Shown here piece after piece: positions 49,190 to 59,900 of a stretch of DNA of 64,000 nucleotides. Within the stretch, counting starts at the first letter, position 1. Each line of letters opens with the position of its first letter. The notes beneath the pieces are model-generated. The model was not told the origin of the DNA. It was given only the letters and a program-made list of their open reading frames with translations, and ran no database searches. The stretch covers positions 6,039,311 to 6,103,310 of the forward strand of contig CM028328.1 in NCBI GenBank assembly GCA_016647705.1. The letters run 5' to 3'. The stretch comes from Eucommia ulmoides (lineage: Eukaryota > Streptophyta > Magnoliopsida > Garryales > Eucommiaceae). The position numbers and the translations under genes are program-made.

Positions 49190-50889
49190 ATGGAGAGCAA
49201 CTCCACCAAGTGCTCCGATTTTCCGGCGGATTTGGAATACTTGTCTGGCTTCGGAAACCACTTCTCGTCGGAGGCAGTCGCCGGCGCTCTTCCCCAGGGC
49301 CAGAACAGTCCTCTTATTTGTCCCTACGGCCTCTACGCCGAACAGATCTCCGGTACATCTTTCACCGCTCCACGCAAGCTCAATCAACGAAGGTTCATCC
49401 ATACTCTCTTTCTCTATCTCTCATCTCCTTTTACGCATATATGCGTATGTGTTTGATATAGCAGGAACTTATGTGATTTTACCATTTAAAAAAATCCGTT
49501 CGCATCTGTGATTTTCGTAAAAACGAAATCCATGCGGAAAGACATTCAAATAGGATTTCGAAATCTTGAATTGCAATAAACATTATGAATAAATCATCCA
49601 GCAGATAGAGTTCTCATACTGTTTTCAGCTGACTGAGATTTTTTTTTATCTGGAATTCACGCGGATACCAGTATTTGGATGTTAGCTGCTCTGAAGAACT
49701 TGTTCATTGAATTAGTTTAAAGTCGAATCTCTCAATCATTGCAAATTAAATGTTATGCATATGCTTTATTTATGTGTTAAATTCAATATTTTATGATTCA
49801 CTAAGATTTCGCCTGAGAATCAAATCTTACTGTTTACTCAATGCTTTACTATCATCATAAATGATTTGCACGAACAAACAAAAACAAATGATATTTTTCT
49901 GAATTTTATCAAATGAACTATTGATACGAATATAATTTTTATGCAAATTCATTTTATGGGATAAAAAATTAGGCACCGTTTGGTAACACTTTTTTTAAGA
50001 GTTTTGTTTTTTTAAAATAAAAAATAAATAAAGTTAATTGAACAAAAAAGTACTTTTATTAAAGGGAAACTAGATATTATTGAATTCCACATTGCTTTTG
50101 TAAGGCTTCCCAAACTAGTTTATATATGAATGGAGGTACTTCACCTAATGCTATATGATTTTAGGTTGAACCTCCTAACAAATATGATATCTTAGTATTA
50201 TCCATAAACAATCTCTTAATTCAAAAGAATTTCGCATGCGTGGAGAGGTCATCGTTTATCAATCCCTTAAAATATAAAACTTGAATAACATTTTGTTTTT
50301 CATAAAAAAATTGATTTTAAAAGTACTTTTTAAAGCGCAAAACAAACACTACTTTTATTTTTATTTTTTATTTTTGCTTTTCAGCGAAAAAGTACTTAAT
50401 TTTTTTTTTTTATCGAATGCTGACTTAGCTTTAAGGCACTATGAAGGTTTGATTGTCATCAGTCAAAGACTCATAGTTTTAATTTACTTCATCGCTCTAC
50501 TATTTCTTTTTGTTTCAAATTTCTATATCCAATAATCCTAATCTTTTGTCATGATTTAATTTTGTTTTCTTTGAGCAGTTGGTTGTATCGGGTCAAGCCA
50601 TCAGTTACACATGAACCTTTCAAACCCCGAGTCCCAAGCCATGGCAAGCTTGTGAGCGAATTTAACCAATCAAACAGTTCTACCACCCCAACTCAGCTGC
50701 GGTGGAAGCCTGTTGAAATTCCGGAAGCTCCTACCGATTTTATCAATGGATTATACACTGTATGTGGAGCTGGCAGCTCATTTCTTCGGCATGGTTATGC
50801 AATTCACATGTAATTGATACTTTTAAATCTAAAATCACAGTCTAATAATAATTGTGGTCAGCAATTGTGGTGATGTTATTTATTCCCGT

Positions 50890-50920
<31 letters not shown>

Positions 50921-53900
50921 AACTTTTAACTTTTTATTTATTTTTTATTTTGGGAATAATTGGCTTGATGTAGGTATGCAGCCAACAAATCAATGGACAA
51001 TTGTGCTTTCTGCAGTGCAGATGGTGACCTTCTCATAGTTCCTCAAGAAGGGCGTAAGTAATTTCCATTGATCTGTTCATGTTAACTGTGAGTGCTATAT
51101 ATTAATTAAGTACCAAAATGGTGTTAATTGATGTTTGTCATGATGTTAATTAATAATTTTATTCATTTGTTTCCCCTGTGCTTGGTCTTGGCATGTTTTG
51201 AAGGTATTATTGTGTAAAGAATCAATACATTAATGTGACTGGCAAAGTGAAGTATTTCTTTTTATAAAAAGGGAAGTTGAATAAGAAGATCCGTGATATT
51301 TTCGTAAGAGGGCGAAGTAAATATATTGTATGCAAGTGAATCCTATTTTTTCAAGTATTTTGTTCTGTTTTAAGATCACTTGCTGCTTTCTTTCTCTAAA
51401 TTGCCATCAGTTTCTAATTCAAATAGCCCACTGATTAATAGGGTTTGCCTTGCAAGAATTCACCTCTACTTAAACGTATCCAACTTTACTTGGTTTTGCT
51501 GCTGCAAAATTTTGCTTTATTGTTTGTGTTTGTTCTTGTAGGGTAAATATCTTAGGGCCCATTTACGAACAATTTTATTAAATTTACATATTGTTTGGGT
51601 GATCAAAGAAAAATACAATTCTTCTAGTTCTTATTATATTTTGCTCCAGTTCCACTAGAAAAGAATATCTAAGCTAGAGTCGAAATAGTCAGCTAATTTG
51701 AGAGTTTTGAATTTTACAACCAAACAACAAAATATAACGACTCCTTAATTGCCTTACTGTAAAGTGGTGCATTTCGCAAATTGAAGAGCATCCAAACAGG
51801 CCCTTATTGTTGATTCTAGTTTGATATATTGAGTGAAACATGACTCTGAGTGTGTCTTCTGGTTATGTAGGACTCTGGATCACAACTGAATGTGGAAGGT
51901 TACAAGTTTCTCCAGGGGAAATTGTGGTTCTACCTCAAGGATTTCGTTTTGCTATTAACCTTCCAGATGGTCCATCACGTGGTTATGTTGCTGAGATTTT
52001 TGGTACCCATTTTCATCTTCCTGATCTTGGGCCGATAGGTAGGTAATTTCTGCACATGTTTTAGCATTAGGAGTAAAAAGAAAAGAAAGGAAATGGAGAA
52101 AGTAGAATGGGCGATTCTTTGTATGAGGCTTCCACCAATGTGGGGCTTGACGAGAGCAAGATTTGTGCAGAGAGTTTTTTTTAGAAATTAATGTTTAGGT
52201 TCTGTTTGGTAACTTTGGTTTAAACTTGAAACAATATTCGAAAAATTTTAAAAACAGTTCTTGAAAATTGTGAAAACTTGTTTGGTTTGGGTGAAAACAG
52301 TTTTTGTACACAAAATCTGATTTAGGAATGAGCTAAAAATAAAACTGAAATCTTGGAAACATCCTCTCTGTATATAAGGGTAAGGTTTCGTATATCTGAC
52401 TCTTCCCAGACCTCGCAATGGCGGGAGCCTTCATGCACTGGGTTGCCCTTTTTTTATTAAAAGCGGTCATGTGATGTAAGTTTTTGAAAACAGAGCGTAT
52501 GTACTCCAAAATAATGACAAACAACACTTAATTTTAATTTCTATGGCTTTGCAATCTTTTGATATCAGGTTACCTAAATGACCATTTTCCATTTTGCATT
52601 CTTCATAACCATGGTTGTTCTTTTTTTCTTTTTTTTTTCAAACGATGAGCAGGTGCTAATGGTCTTGCTGCTCCAAGGGACTTCCTTGTTCCAACAGCCT
52701 GGTTTGAACAAAGCTCTTGTCCAGGTTATACTATTGTTCAGAAGTTTGGCGGTGAGTTATTTACTGCTAAACAAGACTTCTCTCCGTTTAATGTGGTTGC
52801 TTGGCATGGCAATTATGTCCCTTATAAGGTAGATTACCATTTGAATATCAATGATTCTGTAACCTAGGCACCGTTTGGTAATGCTTGAAAATAAAAGTAG
52901 TGTTTGTTTCTTGCTTAAATAATGTACTTCTAAAAATAAAAAGAAAGTGAAAGTACTTTTTTTAAAATGCAGAAGTGTTGTTTTTCATTTATTTGATTTT
53001 ATATTTTAAGCGATTGGTGGTCTAGGATCTCTTTATCCAAATTTACTCGACCGTCTACGAAATTCTTTTTGAATTAAGAGATCATTTATATAGATAACAC
53101 AATGAAATCATCTCTTTGTTATCAAACATACTTTTGATTTGTGATTTTACTTTCAAGTAAAAGTACTTTTTTGTTAGATTACTTTTTCTTTAATTATAAA
53201 AAAAAATTTAAGTTACCAAATGGTGCTCTACTGGTAGAGGTCATTCAGTCGAGCTTTGTCCACTTGATTTTCCCTTCTTTAAGAGCTGACAGGAATATAT
53301 CTCATTGCTTGCAGTATGATCTTGGTAACTTCTGCCCTTACAATACCGTTTTGTTTGATCACAGCGATCCATCAATAAATACAGGCAATAACCTCTCTCT
53401 CTCTCTCTGCTTGAAGGTCTTATGTGGTTTATCAATCTCATTTTCGATGTCTGGATGCAGTACTGACGGCACCAACTGATAAACCTGGTGTGGCATTGCT
53501 TGATTTTGTCGTTTTCCCTCCTCGGTGGTTGGTTTCTGAACATACTTTCCGTCCTCCATATTACCACCGCAATTGTATGAGTGAATTCATGGGTCTCATT
53601 TATGGGGGATACGAGGTAACCCTTTATCAATTTTGTTTGAGTTCAAAGTAGATACCCATGAGCGTGGTGTTAAACTCATACATGCATGGAGAAAGGTATA
53701 TGACACATTTATTATCTAACTAAATGTATGAGCCATGAGAAATCTTCCTTCCTTAATGCTAATTTCTCAGAATTTTGAATTTTTAATTATTTTTTCATAA
53801 CGTGTGATCTCGGGAAATATTTATTTATTTTTTTAAATAAAATATGTGGATATACCTATCTATTTCTTAGTCTCTCTCTCTCTCTCTCTCTCTTTTTCGT

Positions 53901-56900
53901 CATGTCTCTCCAATCCTAGAAGAAGTTTTAATTACACTTTGCAAATTACAATATAGATATATATATACATTTTGCACCTCAATTTTTCAATTTTACCACC
54001 CTAAAAGTCTTATATATTGTCGAAATCATTGAATCATGTAAACATTTGGGGGAAATTAATCAATAATAGTGTTTATTTCATCTTTTCTCGTGGATAACAC
54101 AGGTTAGTTGGTTGAGTTACCATGTTGTAGTTTTTTACACTATTGAGTAGTTTAAATTGCGGTAGACTATTAAGAAATGTTGTATCTACTATTCTACTAA
54201 ACCGTTGTTTACATATAAACATGATTCTTGTGATGTAACTAAATTTCTCCAACTGCGGAAAATTTCACTATTGGCAAAATGTGTCTTAGCCAAATCTCAT
54301 TGGTGTAACATTTAGTGGTGGAGCCAAAAAACTCTCTTAGCAGGAGCGTGTTGAATCTCACATTGATGTTGGGCCCCCTAGTATCCTTTCACAGTGGTTG
54401 TCAAAGTCCACGATGCGCGTGCGGGGCATGTTGAATCCCATGTTGCTTGTGTTACCTGATCCTGAGCTATATATAAGTCTTGGGGTAATCCACCCCTTTC
54501 TAGGCGTCTTTTGAGACGTAGTGAGGCCTATTGGGTTTCTACATCTCCAAAGTCTGTTTAGGATTTGTGTGTAAACAGATCCAAATGGGTTTATATGGGG
54601 GGTTCTCTTAGTGTAAATAAACAAAGGGAAATTGGGTTTATGAAATGTGACTTTTTAGGACTAAACTGAAAAGACTAATAATAAACTAGCTGGGATATTT
54701 CTATAAAAGTCGTTAAAAAAAGAGAAGGATACTCAGGAAAAAATAGTTGGGTGGGGGGGTGTTTGTTGGGTGTGTGTGTGTGTGTGGCCCTACCGATCCT
54801 ACTGTAGCTCCGCCCTTAGTAACATTATTTAGGGTCTGATTGGTTTTGTTTTCGAAAACAAAATTAAAAAGTTTTGAATTTTGGTAACAGTTTTTGAAAA
54901 TTGTGAAAAATTGTTTGGTTTAGTTTTGAAAAAGTTATGAAAAAAGAACATATCTATTAATAGTATTAAAAATTTGAAAAATAAAAGTGATGTCGTTGAA
55001 TGAAACATGATGTTGAAAGAAAGAAAATAATAATGGTGTTTGTTGGTGAGTGTGTGGTAGAGAAATAAAAAATAAAGATATAAAAATAGTTAAAATTAAA
55101 TTTATTAAATAATAAAGTATCAATAGGAGTATTACGATTAGGTGAATATTCTGAAAACTATTCTGTGTGTGTTTTTGAGTTGTGGTGTTAAGAGTAATTG
55201 TTGTATTTTGTGTTTTTTACAACAGAAAACAGTTTCTAAACATATTGCTAATTGTGGGCGGAACATTGCTCTTATTGGACATTGGTTGCATTCTAGTATT
55301 CAATATTTTGTATGAAGCATTTTTTCCCTGCATTTCATGGCGGGCATGAGCATCATTTTTTGGTGATGAATTTTCGTAATAATTGTTATTTAGGTAGTGT
55401 TTGGTTGCATGGAATGGGAGCCTTTGAATTGGAATTGAATGCGTATGTATTTTTAAATTTTTACATGCATTTATTTCTAATTCCAAATCAAAAACTCCAA
55501 TTCCACGAAACCAAACGCTACCTTACCACTAATGTAGCATTTTTTTTATAGAATTGGAGGTTGGAAATTGGAATTTGAATTTGAATTCCGATACCCCAAT
55601 TCTGTACTTCCAAACGCGACCTAAATGCCACCCAGGATGTTAGCTAAACCATGAAATCAGCTCTATTTCGGTGTTCTATGGTAACTAAAGCTTTAATTGA
55701 TGTAACTTCTCTCCAGGCAAAAGCTGATGGATTTCTCCCAGGTGGGGCCAGTCTCCATAGCTGCATGACTCCTCATGGTCCTGATACCAAAACATTCGAG
55801 GTACTCATTCTTTCCCGTATTGTTTCTTATTTTGATGTTGATGCTGCCAGAATTTGTCGATAATCCCAGCTCCTAAATCCCTAAATAACACCTGCAAAAC
55901 TTTGGATCAATACTTGGTATACCGGTATGGTATCAGCCAAAGACCCTCTCGTGTGAGAATAAGTTAATTAGGTCTTTAAAGATTTCAGAATGCATAGCCG
56001 CTAGGGCATGTAAATTGCTATATTTATAGAGTAAAGCATATATGATCGCCATGAATTATGCCACGATCTTAACTGCCCAACGTTCTCCTACATATTCTCC
56101 ATATTAACATTGTGGTCAGTTATTCAAATATTCTGAACCTGATCATTTTAGATCTCCCGTGGGCTGTCTCAACATAGACCCGTGTACTTCCTTTAGTTTA
56201 GTCGTTGGGCCTATTCAATGGAGCCCATTATACTGTGCCTTTTCGGATGACCATGGGCCGCATCTAGCAGAGCCCATTACTGTCCATTTATTAAGCGTAC
56301 GCATGGGTCGTGGGAAAACTACCCACATCAGATGTCATCATAAAATAGCTTAATGCTTGATCTAAGATTAAACCCATGAATTTGCATGTTAACTACCATT
56401 TTAGTGCACAAGTTCTCTAAATTGGGGTTTGGATGGTTCAAATCAGTTGATTTAAGGTTCGTTTTGTTGTCTAAATTATCCTATTTTAGGAATTATTTCT
56501 TATTTTGGACGAATTTCATTCATAATTTCTGCATTTAAACTTTGCCTACTGTTTGGTTTCACAAAATACATAGTGTTAAGATAATTGAGAAGTGAGAAAC
56601 ATGTATTGATATTATTATGAAAACGATACAAATTTACAAATACCATATACACAAGTGTATATAAGGGAAGAGGGGGTTAGAGTTTACCCTAATGGGCCTA
56701 AGTGGGCTTAAGCCTATTATTACATTAACATCCCTTCTCAAACTCAAGGCGGTAAGTGGGAGGTGAACTCGAGTTTGGAAACCAGCGAGTGAAAACGTCC
56801 AGGTGGATGAGCCTTAGTGAAAATGTCTGCTGTCTGATCGGCTGAATTGATGGATTGTAGACGAACTGTATTCTGGATAATGTGACGACGAATAAAGTGG

Positions 56901-59900
56901 TAATCAATATCGATGTGTTTTGTACGCTCCTGAAATACATCATTGTGAGCAGTCTGAATAGCACTCCTGTTGTCACAGTGTAGAGTAGTTGCAGCAGGAG
57001 AAGAGATGCCCATGTCAGCGAGTAGCCATCGAAGCCAGAGAAGTTCTTGAGTTGCATCAGCCATGACACAATATTTAGTTTCAGTATTGGAGCAAGCAAC
57101 CACAATTTGTTTCTTACTACACTAGAAAATAAGAGAATTGCCTAAAAAGAAACAGTAACTAGTGGTTGAACGTCTGTCGGTGGGGTCTCCGGCCCAATTG
57201 GCATCAGAATAAGCTTGTAAGACGGGAGCTGACTGAGTTGAGAAATGAAGTCCATGAAATAAAGTACCCTTGACATACCGAAGAATGTGAAGAACAACCG
57301 AATAATGGGTTGTCCAAGGAGCGGACAAAAACTGGCTAACTTGATGAACGGCATAGGCAATGTCAGGGCGAATGACAGTAATATATACAAGACTTTCAAC
57401 CAATTGGCGATATAGAGTGGCATCCTGAAGAAGTGAACCATCGAGTGAGGTAAGTCTGACGTTCGGCTCGAGAGGAGTAGTGGCAGTGGTTGAGTAAGTG
57501 ATCCGAGTCTTGGAAATTAGATCCGAGGCATACTTGACCTGAGAGAGGAAATATCCATCAGAACCAGATGAGACTTTGAGACCAAGAAAGTAGGTGAGCA
57601 CGCTAAGATCTTTCATCTCGAATTGGCCACTGAGGAACTTTTTGAAGTCAGAAATACCACGTAGATCATCTCCAGTAATAACTATATCATCCACATACAG
57701 TAAGAGAAGGATAATACCGTTGGCAGTATGGCGAATAAACAAAGTTGAATCATGAGCACTAGGTATAAACCTAAACCGATGAATAGTAGTGTTGAATTTG
57801 GCAAACCAGGCACGTAGAGCTTGTTTCAAACCATATTGGGCGCGGCGAAGGCGACAAACTTTATTGCGAGAGGCAGTCAGGCCTGGAGGGATATGCATAT
57901 AGACTTCCTCAAGAAGATCTCCATTGAGAAATGCATTTTTGACATCCATTTGAAAGAGAGTCCATTTTCGAATGACGGCGACGGCAAGAAGTGTACGGAC
58001 AGATGTTAACCTCGCCACTGGAGCAAATGTCTCTTCATAATCAATGCCATATTCTTGAGCAAATCCCTTGGCAACAAGTCGGGCTTTATATTGTTCAACA
58101 AAGCCATCAGAAAATGTTTTGAACTCAAACACCCATTTGCATCCAATAGGAGTTTTTCCAGGGGGTATATCAACAATATCCCAGGTATGAATTTTGGCGA
58201 GGGCCTGAAGCTCTTCGTCCATTACTTTCTGTCAAAGAGGATTAATACTAGCCTTCTTATAGGATTGAGGCTTATGCAGATGAAGTAAAGTAAAAAAACA
58301 ATAAAAATCAGAAAGGTAATGTGGAGGATGAGTTACCCTGGTAGACCGGCGAGGGTAATCTGGGGCACAGGTTTCAAATGAAGATGGTACATGATCATCG
58401 GCCACAGAAGAAATCTCAGGCATGGTCGGTGGAGTTGGAAGGGTGAGATCAGCTGATGGTTCTTGAGTGGGTTCAACTAGTGGGTTAGGGGTGGACTCAG
58501 CATAAGGTGCAAGGTTAGGCTCAACTAATGGTGTTGGAGTGAACTCAACAACACTTGAAACTGTATCTTTCGAAATAGCTCAATGGATGGATCAGTAAAA
58601 TATCTGGAGTTGGTGAACATGGACATGTCAAATGACCGTAAGGAAGAAAACATTTGATGTTCCCAAAAAACGACATGTCTCGAGATACAAAGAGTTTTAG
58701 AAATGGGATCCCAACACCAATATCCTTTATGTTCGATGCCATATCCAATAAAACAACACATACGAGTCCTTGGTTCCAGTTTGTTGTGTTCATGTGGTTT
58801 GAGAAGAACAAAACAGGCGCAACTAAAGACTCTGAGTTCAGAGTAATCGGGAGGTTTACTGAAAAGGCGCTCAAATGAAGACTGATTTTGAATTGTAGCG
58901 GAAGGGACACGGTTTATTGTGTAGACGGCTGTGAATGCAACATCACCCAAAAAACGCTCAAGACATGATGAAAAAATGAGGAGAGCACGAACTGTGTCAA
59001 GAATATGTCTATGTTTGCGTTCGGCTCGTCCATTTTGCTGGAATGTACTAGGACACGAGCGATCAGGGAGCGTGCCATTTTTGCGAAGCAGGTTAAGAAA
59101 AGCGCGATCCTTGTATTCCATTACATTATCTGAGCGGAAAACTTTGATATTTCTAGAAAATTGAGTTTGAACCATAGAAGAAAACTCAGAATATATTTGG
59201 AATAGTTCGGATCGATGTTTCATAAGAAACAACCATCTATATCGAGAGTAGTCGTCCAAAAAGATAATAAAGTAACGACAACCACCCATCGAGGCATGGG
59301 GAGCAGGCCCCCAAATATCAGAATGAATTAGATCAAAGGGTGCAAAGGAAATAAACTGACTCTTTTTAAAAGGCAGGGCTGGTTGTTTTGCACGTTGGCA
59401 ATGGATACATTTGAAGGACTCGTGCTGAACTGAACCTAACTGATCGCTAGAGATAAGCGATTTGAGTTGATTAGATGGAGTGTGACCTAAACGAGCATGC
59501 CAAATTTGGAATAGTGAGAGAAACACTGGTGGTTGTGGAGATAAGGATGAGGAAGATAATACTGGCGGTGGTGGTGAGATTGCATAGGTTGATGAAGGGA
59601 CATGTGGTTGTGGTGGTGGTGGAGTTGGAGATGGAAAGTGCAAACTGGTAAGTTCAAATAGGCGTCTAACCTTACGACCAGTCCCAAAAGTTTCTCTTGT
59701 TCGAGGATTCTGCACACGACAACTACTATTAGAAAATATTATTTCAAATCCTAATTCACAAAGTTGCCCAATAGATAAGAGATTTAAGGTGAGTTTTGAA
59801 ATCAAATACGTGTCAAGAATAGAAAGATGGGAAGTAGAAACCTGACCAGTATGGGTAATAGGCATTTGAAAACCATCAGCGGTATGAATACTAGGGATGT

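Noticed and set aside
53241-53630. 129-aa minus-strand frame
   Set aside because: Antisense shadow of HGO exons 6 and 7.
56569-56573. Target duplication of the copia fossil (CATAG against CAGAA at 61251)
   Set aside because: Only three of five bases agree, so I do not claim a duplication.
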